From assembly GCF_000730385.1 (NCBI RefSeq), contig NZ_CP008849.1, forward strand, positions 3,410,001 through 3,474,000: a DNA stretch of 64,000 nt. Direction: 5' to 3'. The translations under genes and the position numbers were made by a program. Shown piece by piece: positions 1-11,068 of the stretch. The first letter of the stretch is position 1; each line of letters starts with the position of its first letter. Source of the stretch: Alteromonas australica. GTDB taxonomy: Bacteria; Pseudomonadota; Gammaproteobacteria; Enterobacterales; Alteromonadaceae. The notes under the pieces are model-generated. The model searched no databases. It was not told the DNA's origin and saw nothing but the letters and a program-made list of their open reading frames with translations.

Positions 1-1
1 A

Positions 2-814
2 ATTCGAGAAGCGCTGCTGGCAAAAGAATCGGTGACTGAAACCTTACTTAACTATTCAAAAAACGGCACGCCATACTGGGTGGAAATGAACATTTTCCCA
101 TTGAAAAACCAACTCGGTGAGGTCACGCATTTTGCGTCGGTTGAGCGGGACGTTAGCACGACTAAATTTCATTCAGAGCAGCTTAATAGCCGCAACCAAG
201 AATTGAAGTTGATAAAGCAAAACTTAGAAACACTCGTGACTGAGCAGACCCGAGAGTTGCGCAATGCTAACGTTAAGCTAGAAAAACTGGCCTATTTCGA
301 TGCCCTTACTGACATCCCCAATAGAAGAGCCTTTAACGACGCCTTAGACAAAGCCATTCATTTTGCCCATCGACAGGAATTTGGATTATTGGTAGGTATT
401 GCCGACATAGACCACTTCAAACAGCTTAACGACACCTACGGTCACGGATTTGGTGATGACGTGTTAGTTATATTCGCTAACCTCCTAAAAACTTTTTTCA
501 GACAAGAGGACGGTATCGGTCGACTGGGGGGCGAAGAATTTGGTTTCTGTATGGTGGTACCCAAGGAGCACGATGTAAACTGCGTAGTAGAGCGATTACG
601 AGAAAAAGTAGAAGCGTTACCTTTACGTTATGCTGAGCTCAAAGAAAAGCAATTTACTGTCAGTGTGGGCGCTTACTGCGCGAAAATGTTACAGAACATG
701 ACAGCCCGTGAGCTACTGGATATGGCTGACAACGCGTTGTATACCGCAAAGCGTGGAGGCAGAAACCGGGTAGAAGTCATTACTCAAGTTCCCAGCAATA
801 CGAAGGCTTGCTGA
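2..814 (+). CDS. PAS-GGDEF diguanylate cyclase (5' end outside window)
   Basis: The reading frame is open to the left edge, so the start lies outside the window. The first visible residues are the end of a PAS domain with its PAC tail (LLNYSKNGTPYW ... SVERDVS). A coiled-coil linker follows, then a complete GGDEF domain. The active-site motif RLGGEEF lies near bases 520-540, and the metal-binding DIDHFKQLND and substrate-site segments are present, so it should be an active synthase of cyclic di-GMP. No RxxD product-inhibition motif is evident just before GGEEF. It sits directly upstream of a binding protein and a hybrid kinase on the same strand, which suggests one signalling locus. The PAS ligand is unknown. 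The call of an active cyclase is firm; the link to its neighbours is inference. Confidence 0.9.
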   Translation: MREALLAKESVTETLLNYSKNGTPYWVEMNIFPLKNQLGEVTHFASVERDVSTTKFHSEQLNSRNQELKLIKQNLETLVTEQTRELRNANVKLEKLAYFDALTDIPNRRAFNDALDKAIHFAHRQEFGLLVGIADIDHFKQLNDTYGHGFGDDVLVIFANLLKTFFRQEDGIGRLGGEEFGFCMVVPKEHDVNCVVERLREKVEALPLRYAELKEKQFTVSVGAYCAKMLQNMTARELLDMADNALYTAKRGGRNRVEVITQVPSNTKAC

Positions 815-914
815 TAAAAATTACGCCCAATAACAAAGCATTAACAAAATAAGTTGGTAAGATAAGAAAAGGGTGCCAAAATTAGTCATAGAGTATCAAT
901 GCAGGATAATGTCT

Positions 915-2198
915 ATGACAGGGAAATCACCGCATTCCATTTCCCCTACGCAAAATCGAAGAAGTTTTTTAAAGGGCTCGGCTGCATTTGGGGTAACCGC
1001 TGGCGTGACGCCATTTGCTATTGGTAAGCCACCCCCTACCATCAGAGTGCTAGGCACTCACGTTACCTTACAAGAAGAGATTCGCCAACAGGCCATGGCC
1101 GATTTAGGCATCAATATCGCGTTTCAACCGGGAGGTAGTGCCGCCGTATTGCAAAAAGCGTCAATGGCCCCCCATTCCTTTGATTTATATGAGCAGTGGT
1201 CGAACAGCATTAATGTACTATGGCGTTCGAAAGCCATCCAGCCGATTGAGAAAAAGAAGCTAACCTATTGGGAGGAAATAAACTCGCTAACGAAAACCGG
1301 AAAAATAACCCCCAACGCCCAAATGGGTGCCGGTGACGCGCCGCATAAAATTTTACACATCCAAGAGGATGGCAAACTGGGTGTGAACCATACCGACCAC
1401 ATTAGCTTTCTTCCCTATGTGCACAATGTGGATTCGTTTGGTTACAACCTTAACACTCTGCCAGAGGGCCTCAAAAGTCAGCCTGAAAGCTGGGGCTGGT
1501 TGTTAGATAGCCGAAACTCAGGAAAAGTCGCCATTGTGAATGACCCTACCATAGGGTTATTTGATTTAGCCCTAGCCGCTGAAGCAAAAGGCTACGTAAC
1601 CTTCAATGATATTGGCGCCATGACCAAAATTGAATTAGACGACTTATTTACTGTGCTTATCGAGCTGTCTCAGTTAAATCACTTCAGCGGCTTTTGGACA
1701 TCAGTGCCTGAATCTGTGCAGTTTATGCAGAGCAAGCGCGTTAATATTGAGAGCATGTTTTCCCCTGCGGTATCCGCCCTCAATAGCCAAAACCTTCCCG
1801 TGCGCTTTGCTGCCCCAAAAGAAGGTTATCGAGGCTGGCACGGAGTAATGTGTTTATCTTCAGCGGTGAATGGGCGAAACAAAGATGCAGCATACGACTA
1901 TATGAACTGGTGGCTATCAGGTTGGCCTGGCGCATTTATCGCCCGGCAGGGCTATTATATTTCTAACCCGCAACGTTCTGCCGCTCACTTAAGCCAAGCC
2001 GAATGGGATTATTGGTATAAAGGGTTACCCGCCCAAGAGCCCCTGGCAGGAACTGATGGCCGAATTAGTGTACAAAAAGGGAGCCAACGTACAGGGGGAA
2101 GCTACGAAGATAGATTTAGTCATGTTGCAGTGTGGAATACGGTTATGCCAACCTATGAGTACAGTCTGCAAAAATGGTATGAATTCATTACCTCATAG
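915..2198 (+). CDS. Periplasmic extracellular solute-binding protein with Tat-type signal
   Basis: About 427 residues. A twin-arginine export signal is visible near the N-terminus (NRRSFLKGSAAFGVTAG). The remainder resembles the PotD/spermidine-type family of extracellular solute-binding proteins, with a mature start around PPPTIRVLGTHVTLQEE and a conserved C-terminal YDYMNWWLSG segment. Upstream in-frame starts exist at 873 (GTG) and 909 (ATG). I chose ATG 915 because AGGA at 903-906 stands 8 bases before it. No ABC permease or ATPase genes are nearby; instead a membrane hybrid kinase follows 53 bases later. The protein may therefore present a ligand to the kinase sensor domain, as TorT does for TorS, rather than feed a transporter. 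The ligand is unknown. Family assignment is fairly sure; the sensory role is inference. Confidence 0.75.
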   Translation: MTGKSPHSISPTQNRRSFLKGSAAFGVTAGVTPFAIGKPPPTIRVLGTHVTLQEEIRQQAMADLGINIAFQPGGSAAVLQKASMAPHSFDLYEQWSNSINVLWRSKAIQPIEKKKLTYWEEINSLTKTGKITPNAQMGAGDAPHKILHIQEDGKLGVNHTDHISFLPYVHNVDSFGYNLNTLPEGLKSQPESWGWLLDSRNSGKVAIVNDPTIGLFDLALAAEAKGYVTFNDIGAMTKIELDDLFTVLIELSQLNHFSGFWTSVPESVQFMQSKRVNIESMFSPAVSALNSQNLPVRFAAPKEGYRGWHGVMCLSSAVNGRNKDAAYDYMNWWLSGWPGAFIARQGYYISNPQRSAAHLSQAEWDYWYKGLPAQEPLAGTDGRISVQKGSQRTGGSYEDRFSHVAVWNTVMPTYEYSLQKWYEFITS

Positions 2199-2251
2199 AT
2201 GCTACAGACAGCATCTGAAGATAATTAAAAATAATAGGCGTATAGCTACAT

Positions 2252-4909
2252 ATGCTCGCATCAATAAGAACACAGTTAGTGCTCGTTTTAATTGCATTGG
2301 TCACCCTACTGCTGCTGCAGAGCTATATTGCCAGGGAAAATCAAGCTGCTTTAATTAAAGGAATGACGGCAACCAGTACCGCCGTTGTGGATGTTGGCTT
2401 AGTCAAAGAATTGGAAAGAGACGTACTGGACTTACAGCGCAATGTGCTCATCTTTAAAGAAAATGCCAGCCAGTCTGCGGTGACCCGTTTTGAACGGCTC
2501 ATGACCACCATTAATGAAAAATTAGACACACTATCTCAATCTCAAGTGTCACTGAATGCAGAAAACAATAACTTTGTACTCACACGTATGCGTGAACACC
2601 TTAGTGCGTATCAAGAAAACTTTAAGCAAGTGGTTGACGCACGTCGTCAACGTGACGATTTACTGGTGGATGGCACCCTCGCTGATATTGTGGTGATAGA
2701 AAGGGTCCTGGAAGAAGCCGAGTCGTCGGCGGCTTTTCCTACTCAACTTATTGAAGCCATTAAACGTCAGATTGGCGTAGCAGAAAACGCTGCCCTGCAA
2801 TATATGATAAAGCCCGATATGCTGTTAATGACTCAGTTTAACAGTGCGATTGCAGCGGTGAGAGCGATGGCTATCCCCCAGGGTGACACTGAAAGCAAAC
2901 TTATCTATCGGCTAGAAAAAGCCGAAGAGGACTTTTTTACGCTAACGCAAATTACCCAAGGAAATTTGTTTTTAGTTAACGTCGTGATGGCGGGCTCTGC
3001 CAACGAATTTTTATATCTTAGCGGTGAGTTAGCCAACCAGGTAACATCCCATACGAACTCGATTGCGCAAGAGACGTTTTCGGTGGCTGAAACCACGCAA
3101 CGAAATGGGGAGTTATTTTCGCTTATTGCCGTTCTACTTGCCCTAGCAGGGGCAGTATTTACTGTACACAGGATACTTGGCCCTATTCGTTCTATCACCC
3201 AAGTGTTTAATAGGCTTTCTGAGGGCGATAAGGTTTCCAGCATTCCTGGCATCACCCGTAAAGATGAAATTGGTAATCTCGCGAAGGCTGCCAGCGTATT
3301 TAGTGGTAAAAACAAGCAAACTAAACGCTTGCTTGAAGAGGCGCAAGAACTCAATACCCGCTTGGAAACGTTAAACAAAGCACTGATTGAATCCAAGCAA
3401 AAAGCAGAACAAGCGACGGCATCAAAAAGCATGTTTTTGGCCAATATGAGTCATGAGATTCGCACGCCAATGAATGGCATAATAGGGTTGATTGAATTGG
3501 CACAACAGCACCAGATATCTGAAAAAGTGCGCGGATACTTAGATAAAGCGGCCTACTCCAGCCAAATACTAATGAGTGTGATCAACGATATTCTCGACTT
3601 CTCAAAAATTGAAGCCGGTAAGCTAAAAATTGAAGAAGTGAACTTTTCTCTCCACTCGCTATTCGACAACCTCATTGCGGTTATTGCCCTTCGTGCCAAG
3701 GAAAAAAACCTTTCTGTGCGGCTAGACGTTGCACCAGATTTGCCCCCTCATGTCATTGGTGACCCGCTGCGTATTGCGCAAATTCTTATGAATATCGGAA
3801 ATAACGCGGTGAAGTTCACCGAGCAAGGAAGTATTACCATTAAATTTGACGGTAAGGTCGATAGCGCTAACGAGAAACTTAATTTAATTATGGAAATTCA
3901 AGACTCTGGTATCGGCATGACAAACGCACAACTAGGGCGAATTTTTAACCCGTTTACTCAAGCCGATGGGTCAACGAACAGAAAATTCGGTGGCACAGGC
4001 TTGGGGCTAGCCATTGTGAAACAACTCACCGATTTAATGGGGGGCAAACTGTCTGCCGCTTCCCAAGAAGGCAAAGGCAGTCAATTTATGGTGTCTATTC
4101 CCCTTCGCGTTTACCCTAATCAGGGGGGAATTTTAGCGGCTACCCCACAACTTCCTAAAAACAGCCTTTACCTAACCGGTGCACCATTACTTGCTGACAC
4201 CTACCTTCAAACTTTGAGCCTAAGCCCAACACAAAGGCTGTCTATAGAAAAGGCAAAACAAGGTGAAGCATTAAGCCCCTATATGTTAGTGGACATTCCT
4301 AACTTTGCTGTATTTAGAGAAAACATAGGATGGCTAAAGGAGTTACAGGAAAATGGGAAACGAATTGGCCTTATTTCCGATACCATTGGCACTGCGCTAC
4401 ACAACAAATACAGCCATTTATGGAAAGGCCCGCTGCTAACCCACCCCTTTACCCCTCAGCAGTTTGAACAATTCATTCACTTCGTTCTCAGTGACAATAA
4501 TACCCATGAACACAAACGCGCCCAAGACGACAACATCGATACCAAACTAGAAGGCCATTTACTTCTGGTAGAAGACAACAATATTAATCAAATTGTGACC
4601 GGCGAGATATTAACGGGGCTGGGCGTCACCTTTGATATTGCCGAAGATGGTAAACAGGCTGTGCAAAAGGTAGGCAACGCGCCACATTACGACGTGGTAC
4701 TCATGGACGTTCAAATGCCCGTTATGGACGGTTTCGAAGCCACAAAAGCATTGCGGGAAAAAGGGTTCACTACTTTGCCCATCATAGGGCTGAGTGCGAA
4801 TGCTATGAAGGAAGACAGGAAAAGTGCGATTGATATTGGCATGGACGATTACCTTACCAAACCCATCAAGCGAAAAGCGTTGATTGATATGTTAAAACGT
4901 TACCTATAA
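2252..4909 (+). CDS. Hybrid sensor histidine kinase (TorS-like layout)
   Basis: 885 residues. An N-terminal membrane helix (about residues 5-22) precedes a large, mostly helical periplasmic sensor region up to a second membrane helix near 290-310. HAMP and a coiled coil follow. The HisKA domain has its phospho-acceptor His401 in SHEIRTPMNG. The HATPase domain has the N box (NIGNNAVKF), the G1 box (DSGIGM) and the G2 box (FGGTGLGLAI). A C-terminal receiver carries Asp819 in VVLMDVQMPVMDGF. No Hpt domain is visible, so the phosphorelay must use a partner elsewhere. The gene follows a Tat-exported binding protein and a diguanylate cyclase, which fits a periplasmic ligand-sensing cascade that may affect c-di-GMP. 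The ribosome binding site before ATG 2252 is weak. Domain calls are firm; partner and signal are inferred. Confidence 0.9.
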   Translation: MLASIRTQLVLVLIALVTLLLLQSYIARENQAALIKGMTATSTAVVDVGLVKELERDVLDLQRNVLIFKENASQSAVTRFERLMTTINEKLDTLSQSQVSLNAENNNFVLTRMREHLSAYQENFKQVVDARRQRDDLLVDGTLADIVVIERVLEEAESSAAFPTQLIEAIKRQIGVAENAALQYMIKPDMLLMTQFNSAIAAVRAMAIPQGDTESKLIYRLEKAEEDFFTLTQITQGNLFLVNVVMAGSANEFLYLSGELANQVTSHTNSIAQETFSVAETTQRNGELFSLIAVLLALAGAVFTVHRILGPIRSITQVFNRLSEGDKVSSIPGITRKDEIGNLAKAASVFSGKNKQTKRLLEEAQELNTRLETLNKALIESKQKAEQATASKSMFLANMSHEIRTPMNGIIGLIELAQQHQISEKVRGYLDKAAYSSQILMSVINDILDFSKIEAGKLKIEEVNFSLHSLFDNLIAVIALRAKEKNLSVRLDVAPDLPPHVIGDPLRIAQILMNIGNNAVKFTEQGSITIKFDGKVDSANEKLNLIMEIQDSGIGMTNAQLGRIFNPFTQADGSTNRKFGGTGLGLAIVKQLTDLMGGKLSAASQEGKGSQFMVSIPLRVYPNQGGILAATPQLPKNSLYLTGAPLLADTYLQTLSLSPTQRLSIEKAKQGEALSPYMLVDIPNFAVFRENIGWLKELQENGKRIGLISDTIGTALHNKYSHLWKGPLLTHPFTPQQFEQFIHFVLSDNNTHEHKRAQDDNIDTKLEGHLLLVEDNNINQIVTGEILTGLGVTFDIAEDGKQAVQKVGNAPHYDVVLMDVQMPVMDGFEATKALREKGFTTLPIIGLSANAMKEDRKSAIDIGMDDYLTKPIKRKALIDMLKRYL

Positions 4910-4911
4910 AA

Positions 4912-4933
4912 AAAGCTGCCAGAGGGCAGCTTT
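4912..4933. terminator. Bidirectional terminator between kinase gene and valS
   Basis: A 9-bp perfect stem AAAGCTGCC / GGCAGCTTT with loop AGAG. A-rich sequence lies on the left and T-rich on the right, so it can end both the plus-strand kinase transcript and the minus-strand valS transcript. Confidence 0.8.
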
Positions 4934-4951
4934 CTTTAACAATGCAGTGAC

Positions 4952-7726
4952 TTACAACGCTTTGATAGTCTCGAACTGCTCTTTAAGCTTGGCAAGGGCT
5001 TTCTCACCCTCTTCTAGCTTACCCCGTTCTTTTTCAATAACCGCTTCTGGTGCATTACTTACGAACTTCTCATTACCCAATTTGCCACGAGTACGAGAAA
5101 CATCTTTCTCGATTTTCTCCATGGCCTTAGTAATACGAGCAAGCTCTGCGTCTTTATCGATAAGCCCTGCCATTGGGATAAGAATTTCCATCTCGCCTAC
5201 AAGCGCAGTGGCGCTGGCTGGTGCTTCTTCACCGTCTTTTAAGATAGTGACGGTTTCAAGCTTAGAAAGCTTATCGAGGAATGCTTTAGCCGCATCAAGA
5301 CGACGGGCGTCTTCATCGCTTACGTTTTTAAGCAGCGCGTTAAGCGGTTTGTTTGGCGAGATATCCATTTCACCGCGGATATTACGAATACCCACGATAA
5401 ACTTCTTCACCCACTCGATATCAGCAAGTACTTTGTCGTCTTGTTTTGCTGCATCAACCTCAGGGAATGCCTGAACCATAATGCTTGCACCTTCCTCCAC
5501 CTTAAGTGCACTTAGTGGCACAACACGCTGCCAGATAGTGTCGGTGATAAATGGCATTAGCGGGTGCAACATGCGAAGCAGGCTTTCAAGTACGTTAATC
5601 AGCGTATGACGTGTACCGCGCTTTTCAGCGTCGGTGCTGGCATCGTTGCTAAGCACAGGCTTGGTCAACTCTAGATACCAGTCGCAGAATTGGTTCCAGG
5701 TAAACTCGTAAACCGTTTGCGCAGCAATATCGAAGCGATAGTCTTCAAGGGCTTTTTCAAACTCTACCAACGTTTGTTGAAACTTCGCCCAAATCCAGCG
5801 ATCGGCCATGCTAAGCACCATCTCGCCGCCGTCACGACCAGTGTCGTGCTCTTCTGTGTTCATCAATACGAAACGCGATGCATTCCAAATTTTGTTACAG
5901 AAGTTGCGGTAGCCTTCAACGCGGGCCATATCAAAGTTGATATCGCGGCTGGTTGACGCCATAGCTGCAAAGGTAAAGCGAAGTGCGTCTGTACCGTAGG
6001 CCTGAATGCCGTCAGGGAACTGTTTACGGGTACGTTTAGCTATCTTTTCAGCCAGCTGAGGCTGCATCATGCCAGCGGTACGTTTAGTCACTAAAGACTC
6101 AATATCAATACCGTCAATCAAATCGATGGGGTCAAGCACGTTACCCTTCGACTTTGACATTTTATCGCCGTTCTCATCGCGGATAAGACCGGTAATATAG
6201 ATATCTTTAAATGGAATTTTGCCGGTGAATTTCTTGGTCATCATGATCATTCTGGCAACCCAGAAGAAAATAATGTCAAAGCCAGTTACTAGCACTGACG
6301 ACGGCACAAAGGTTTCAAGATCTGGCGTTTCTTCTGGCCAGCCCATGGTCGCGAACGGCCATAGTGCACTTGAGAACCAGGTATCAAGTACATCGTCGTC
6401 TTGTGAAAGGGTGACATCACTGCCAAGGCCGTGCTTTTCACGGACTTCTTCTTCCGTGCGACCAACAAAAACCTTACCGTTTTCGTCGTACCATGCTGGA
6501 ATGCGGTGTCCCCACCACAGCTGACGTGAAATACACCAGTCTTGAATGTTGTGCATCCACTGGTAATAGGTTTTGTTCCAGTTTTCTGGTACAAAACGAA
6601 TTTCGCCACTTTCTACCGCTTCAATAGCCGGCTTAGCAAGAGACTCAACCGCCACATACCACTGGTCAGTTAAGTATGGTTCGATAACCGCACCCGTTCT
6701 GTCGCCGCGTGGCACTTTAAGCTTGTGCGGCTCAATCTTAACCAACGAGCCTTGGGCGTCTAAATCAGCCACAATTTGTTTACGGGCGTCGAAACGATCT
6801 AAACCACGGTACGCTTCTGGCGCATCATCGTTAATTTTCGCATCGTCGGTAAGAATGTTGATCATAGGTAGGTTGTGACGCTTACCCATGTCGTAGTCAT
6901 TGAAATCGTGAGCAGGCGTAATTTTCACGCAGCCTGTACCGAATTCTTGATCGACATAGTCATCAGCAATCACAGGAATTAAACGGCCAGTAATCGGCAG
7001 TTTGATTTCTTTGCCAATAAAGCCCTGATAACGCTCGTCATCTGGGTGTACAGCAACCGCTGTATCACCTAGCATGGTTTCAGGGCGTGTTGTCGCTACC
7101 ACTAGCTCACCGCTACCGTCAGCTAACGGATAGCGCATGTGCCACATGTGGCCGTCTTCTTCTTCGTTTAATACTTCTAAGTCTGATACCGCCGTGTGAA
7201 GCACAGGGTCCCAGTTAACCAAACGCTTACCGCGATAAATAAGACCTTCTTCGTGCAGTTTCACGAAAACTTCAGTCACGGCTTTAGACAGATCTTCATC
7301 CATGGTGAACACTTCGCGAGACCAATCAGGCGACGTACCTAAACGGCGCATTTGACCGGTAATAGTACCGCCACTGTGCTCTTTCCATTCCCACACTTTT
7401 TTGATGAAGTCTTCACGACCTAAATCGTGGCGGGTCTTGCCTTCGGCGTTAAGTTGGCGCTCTACCACCATTTGGGTAGCAATACCGGCGTGGTCAGTGC
7501 CCACTTGCCATAGCGTATTATCGCCCTTCATGCGGTGATAACGGGTTAAGGCATCCATAATGGTTTGCTGGAAACCATGGCCCATGTGAAGACTACCGGT
7601 TACGTTTGGTGGCGGAAGCAAAATACAATATGGGTCGCCGCTACCTGAAGCTTTAAACAAACCCGCTTCTTCCCATGACTTATAGCATTGCTGCTCGATG
7701 GATTGCGGTTCAAAGGTTTTATCCAT
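4952..7726 (-). CDS. valS: Valyl-tRNA synthetase
   Basis: 924 residues, close to the usual length of about 950. It charges tRNA-Val in the cytoplasm. The class I signature is present: the HIGH-type motif HMGH at residues 47-50 within [15 protein letters not shown], and KMSKS at 522-526. A large CP1 editing insertion lies between them, with the conserved [18 protein letters not shown] segment. The C-terminal arm is the coiled coil typical of ValRS (repeated Lys/Glu-rich helices at about 855-920). The gene is the last of a pepA-holC-valS operon on the minus strand, starting 38 bases after holC ends, and it finishes at a bidirectional hairpin. No missing residues were noticed. Confidence 0.98.
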   Translation of the reverse strand: MDKTFEPQSIEQQCYKSWEEAGLFKASGSGDPYCILLPPPNVTGSLHMGHGFQQTIMDALTRYHRMKGDNTLWQVGTDHAGIATQMVVERQLNAEGKTRHDLGREDFIKKVWEWKEHSGGTITGQMRRLGTSPDWSREVFTMDEDLSKAVTEVFVKLHEEGLIYRGKRLVNWDPVLHTAVSDLEVLNEEEDGHMWHMRYPLADGSGELVVATTRPETMLGDTAVAVHPDDERYQGFIGKEIKLPITGRLIPVIADDYVDQEFGTGCVKITPAHDFNDYDMGKRHNLPMINILTDDAKINDDAPEAYRGLDRFDARKQIVADLDAQGSLVKIEPHKLKVPRGDRTGAVIEPYLTDQWYVAVESLAKPAIEAVESGEIRFVPENWNKTYYQWMHNIQDWCISRQLWWGHRIPAWYDENGKVFVGRTEEEVREKHGLGSDVTLSQDDDVLDTWFSSALWPFATMGWPEETPDLETFVPSSVLVTGFDIIFFWVARMIMMTKKFTGKIPFKDIYITGLIRDENGDKMSKSKGNVLDPIDLIDGIDIESLVTKRTAGMMQPQLAEKIAKRTRKQFPDGIQAYGTDALRFTFAAMASTSRDINFDMARVEGYRNFCNKIWNASRFVLMNTEEHDTGRDGGEMVLSMADRWIWAKFQQTLVEFEKALEDYRFDIAAQTVYEFTWNQFCDWYLELTKPVLSNDASTDAEKRGTRHTLINVLESLLRMLHPLMPFITDTIWQRVVPLSALKVEEGASIMVQAFPEVDAAKQDDKVLADIEWVKKFIVGIRNIRGEMDISPNKPLNALLKNVSDEDARRLDAAKAFLDKLSKLETVTILKDGEEAPASATALVGEMEILIPMAGLIDKDAELARITKAMEKIEKDVSRTRGKLGNEKFVSNAPEAVIEKERGKLEEGEKALAKLKEQFETIKAL

Positions 7727-7764
7727 TACTTACTCTCAAATTTTACGCATAAACTGGAAGTACA

Positions 7765-8193
7765 CTACGATGATGCAGATTGGAACTGCATACTACATCC
7801 GGCCTGCTGATAATTTTTATAGCGCACCCGCGCGGCTTGTTTTGCCTTTTCATCCACGGGTACAAAATCGATAATTTTTCGGTGATTGTTCGGTGACGGG
7901 ATCATGCCTGACCCTACATTAACCACCATTTGACGCCTCGCTACCTGCTGCGGTTGCCAACATATTTCTACAGGTGTGCCAGATGGTGGCCCCTCCCCAT
8001 ACAAATTGTGTGGCACGAAACGATCTGCAGGCAGTTGCCAAAGCAACTCATCAACCTGCTCAGCTTGTGCTTTTGTATCGCAAAGCACGCTTATTTTTTG
8101 CTTATTGGCATAGGCATCGGCAATAAGCCTGCTGGCTTTTGCCGTTACACCATTGTCGCTATCGACAAGCTGATAAAACACGACTTGAGGCAT
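7765..8193 (-). CDS. holC: DNA polymerase III subunit chi
   Basis: 142 residues, the usual size. HolC pairs with HolD (psi) and links the clamp loader to single-strand binding protein. The N-terminal MPQVVFYQL, the central LCDTKAQAEQVDELLWQLP and the FVPHNLYGEGP segment are characteristic of the family. The gene lies between pepA and valS, the standard gammaproteobacterial order, and begins 6 bases after the pepA stop. The identification rests on both sequence and position. Confidence 0.95.
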   Translation of the reverse strand: MPQVVFYQLVDSDNGVTAKASRLIADAYANKQKISVLCDTKAQAEQVDELLWQLPADRFVPHNLYGEGPPSGTPVEICWQPQQVARRQMVVNVGSGMIPSPNNHRKIIDFVPVDEKAKQAARVRYKNYQQAGCSMQFQSASS

Positions 8194-8199
8194 CGTGTA

Positions 8200-9705
8200 T
8201 TAGTCCTCTAGCTTAATGCCAGCACGGTTCATAATGAACTGTGAGAGCATAGGTACAGGACGACCTGTAGCCCCTTTGTTCTTGCCACTGCGCCAAGCTG
8301 TACCGGCAATATCAAGGTGCGCCCAGTTGTACTTTTTAGTGAAACGTGACAAGAAACAACCTGCTGTTATTGAACCGGCGGGACGTCCACCAAGGTTCGT
8401 CATATCAGCAAACGGGCTTTCTAGCTGTTCTTGATAGTCATCCCATAATGGCAAGCGCCATGCGCGGTCAGAGCTTTGTTCAGATGCATTTAATAACTCA
8501 TGGGCAAGTGGGTTGTGCGTGCTCATTACCGCCGTGGCGTGGTGACCCAAAGCAATAATGGCCGCCCCCGTCAGGGTAGCAACGTCTACGACCAATTCTG
8601 GGTCGAAGCGTTCCACGTAAGTTAGCGCATCGCACAATACCAAACGGCCTTCTGCATCCGTATTAAGTACTTCAACGGTTTGACCCGACATGGTAGTTAG
8701 GATGTCACCTGGGCGATACGCTTTGCCGTCTGGCATGTTTTCACAGCCTGCTAGCACGCCAATAACGTTAATAGGCAGGTTAAGCGCCGCGATAGTATGC
8801 ATGGTACCTAATACGCCTGCAGCGCCGCCCATGTCATATTTCATTTCGTCCATGGCTTCGCCTGGCTTAATTGAAATGCCGCCTGAATCGAAGGTTAAGC
8901 CTTTACCTACAAGCACAATTGGCGCTTGATCGGCTGGCCCACCACGATGATGCATAATGCTCATCATGCTTTCGTTTTCCGAACCCCGACCCACAGCCAA
9001 ATAGGCCTGCATGCCCAATTCTGCCATTTGGGTTTCATCCACCACTTCTGCGGTTACGCTGTCATATTGACTCGCCAACGCTTGTGCTTGTTGCCACAAG
9101 TACGCTGGATTACAAATGTTCGGCGGCATGTTCGCCACGTCTTTGGTCACTTTGGCACCGCGAGCAACCGCCAGACCATGTTCCACTGCACGCTCGCCTA
9201 CCGTGAGTTCGCGACGAGTAGGTACGTTAAATACGATTTTACGTAAGGGACGACGAGGCTCACCCTTTTTGGTTTTTAATTGCAAAAAGGTGTATAGAGA
9301 ATCTTCGGTGGCTTCAACGGCTTGGCGCACCTTCCAGTATGTATCGCGCCCTTTAACGTGAAGTTCAGTTAAGAAGCAAACGGCTTCCATAGAGCCGGTT
9401 TCATTTAAGGTTTTAATCGTTTTGGCGATGATATTCTTGTATTGACGTTCATCGAGTTCACGTTCTTTACCACAACCGACAAGAAGCACACGCTCACTCA
9501 GTACATTGGGGACATTATGTAACAGCAACATCTGCCCGGCCTTACCTTCTAGGTCGCCACGACGCAATAAATTGCTAATGTACCCTTCACTGATTTCGTC
9601 TAGTTGTTCAGCCACCGCCGTTAGGCGACGCGGCTCGAAGACACCCACAACAATACAGGCACTGCGTTGTTTTTCAGGACTGCCACTTTTTACACTAAAC
9701 TCCAC
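8200..9705 (-). CDS. pepA: Leucyl aminopeptidase (M17)
   Basis: 501 residues with a GTG start at 9705. A longer frame reaches 9756, but the conserved family start ([13 protein letters not shown]) and an AGGTG ribosome binding site 5 bases upstream (9711-9715) decide for 9705. The metal-binding and catalytic motifs are present: [13 protein letters not shown] with the bound Lys and Asp, and NTDAEGR at residues 348-354. It is a cytoplasmic hexameric two-metal exopeptidase; E. coli PepA also binds DNA in cer recombination and carAB control. It is first gene of the pepA-holC-valS operon and diverges from lptF across 262 bases that must hold both promoters. A second, more divergent M17 gene occurs at 30707-32299. 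Confidence 0.96.
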   Translation of the reverse strand: MEFSVKSGSPEKQRSACIVVGVFEPRRLTAVAEQLDEISEGYISNLLRRGDLEGKAGQMLLLHNVPNVLSERVLLVGCGKERELDERQYKNIIAKTIKTLNETGSMEAVCFLTELHVKGRDTYWKVRQAVEATEDSLYTFLQLKTKKGEPRRPLRKIVFNVPTRRELTVGERAVEHGLAVARGAKVTKDVANMPPNICNPAYLWQQAQALASQYDSVTAEVVDETQMAELGMQAYLAVGRGSENESMMSIMHHRGGPADQAPIVLVGKGLTFDSGGISIKPGEAMDEMKYDMGGAAGVLGTMHTIAALNLPINVIGVLAGCENMPDGKAYRPGDILTTMSGQTVEVLNTDAEGRLVLCDALTYVERFDPELVVDVATLTGAAIIALGHHATAVMSTHNPLAHELLNASEQSSDRAWRLPLWDDYQEQLESPFADMTNLGGRPAGSITAGCFLSRFTKKYNWAHLDIAGTAWRSGKNKGATGRPVPMLSQFIMNRAGIKLED

Positions 9706-9967
9706 GATATCACCTCGTTTTTCGTCGTTTATGGTTTGCACGATGACTAAAATCACGTAACGTTTCGCGCTGCTTTATGTTTTAATACGCAGCATAACCT
9801 TTTAGCTCGCTGCAATTCACGCTTAGCCACCTATCAAATATAGGTTGTATTTGCGTCAACACACCATGCAAACGGTTTCTGATTGCAGGCAAAACGTGTA
9901 AAAACGGAAGTTTAAACAAAATTGTGCTTTCTTTCACTAAAATTCATCATTTTCCGGAAGGGCTGAG

Positions 9968-11068
9968 ATGCTGATATTCCGCTATTTACTTAAGGAAACG
10001 CTAAAATCTCAGTTAGCGATTTTCTTCATTTTAATGGCAATTTTTGTCACGTTAAGATTTGTGCGCGTACTAGGTGACGCCTCAGACGGAGATATACCTG
10101 CCGGCTTGGTACTCGGTTTCCTGGGTTTATATGCGCCCATACTCGCCTCCCTCGTTCTACCGATAAGCGCCTACTTAGGCATTATGCTGGCCCACGGTAG
10201 GCTTTATGTGGATAGCGAAATGACCGTAATGCGCGCATGTGGCATAAGCGAATGGTACATCACACGGGTGATGTTGTTTTTGTCTGTGCTTATCATGATA
10301 GTTACCGGTGCCATTACCCTGTATTTTGCACCTTTAGCTGCAGAAAACGAATACCAATTAAGGGAAAAGGCCCGTAACGAAGCCGGACTATCAGCGCTAA
10401 TACCGGGGCGATTCCAGCAAACGGGCAACGAAAAAGCGGTCATATTTGTTCATGACATCGATACCGACGATGGCCTTAGACGGGTGTTTTTATCGCAAAA
10501 CCAAGCAGATAACAATGACAAACAAGTGCGCGTGGTTTACGCCCAGACGGGACAAGTGGCTAATAATCCAGACGGAACCCGAAACCTTGTATTAAAAGAG
10601 GGTGTGCAATACGAGGGGGAACAGTCGGCAAAAGCGTACCGAAAAGTAGAGTTTGACGAATATCAAATCCAAATTGCCGATAAGCCCGCAGAAGAGGCGC
10701 GAAGAAAAGTCAGCGTGCTCCCCACCGCAGAGCTATGGCAAGACGACAGTATTGAAGCTAGGGCTGAGCTACAGTGGCGCATAGCAATTCCGTTATCTAT
10801 CCCCTTTCTAGTACTCATTGCTGTGCCATTAAGCTCAGTAGACCCTCGACAAGGGCGTTTCGGAAAGATGTTTCCAGCTATCCTGCTCTATTTGGGGTAT
10901 TTCCTATTGTTGTTAGCAAGTAGACGGGTGCTTGAAGACGGCAAAATGCCGCCACAACTTGGCCTGTGGTGGGTACATACCATCATGCTGATTATTGGAA
11001 TAGCATTGATCGTTAGAGATAGGAAAACAGGTACACAGTTGCGAGCCTGGGTATTAGGAAAAAAATAA
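9968..11068 (+). CDS. lptF: LPS export ABC transporter permease LptF
   Basis: 366 residues with about six membrane helices and a central periplasmic beta-jellyroll region (around 130-260). LptF and LptG form the inner-membrane permease that, with LptB, extracts lipopolysaccharide and feeds it to LptC. The N-terminus MLIFRYLLKETLKSQLAIF and the segment following ILASLVLPISAYLG are typical. The ribosome site GGAAGGG lies just before the ATG. The stop codon overlaps the lptG start by one base (TAATG), indicating translational coupling. Opposite in direction to pepA, as in most gammaproteobacteria. Confidence 0.96.
   Translation: MLIFRYLLKETLKSQLAIFFILMAIFVTLRFVRVLGDASDGDIPAGLVLGFLGLYAPILASLVLPISAYLGIMLAHGRLYVDSEMTVMRACGISEWYITRVMLFLSVLIMIVTGAITLYFAPLAAENEYQLREKARNEAGLSALIPGRFQQTGNEKAVIFVHDIDTDDGLRRVFLSQNQADNNDKQVRVVYAQTGQVANNPDGTRNLVLKEGVQYEGEQSAKAYRKVEFDEYQIQIADKPAEEARRKVSVLPTAELWQDDSIEARAELQWRIAIPLSIPFLVLIAVPLSSVDPRQGRFGKMFPAILLYLGYFLLLLASRRVLEDGKMPPQLGLWWVHTIMLIIGIALIVRDRKTGTQLRAWVLGKK

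Noticed and set aside
4947..5474. Open frame of 175 residues on the plus strand inside valS
   Set aside because: Ser/Leu-rich antisense shadow of valS with no start signal; other long frames opposite valS, pepA and the kinases were dismissed for the same reason.
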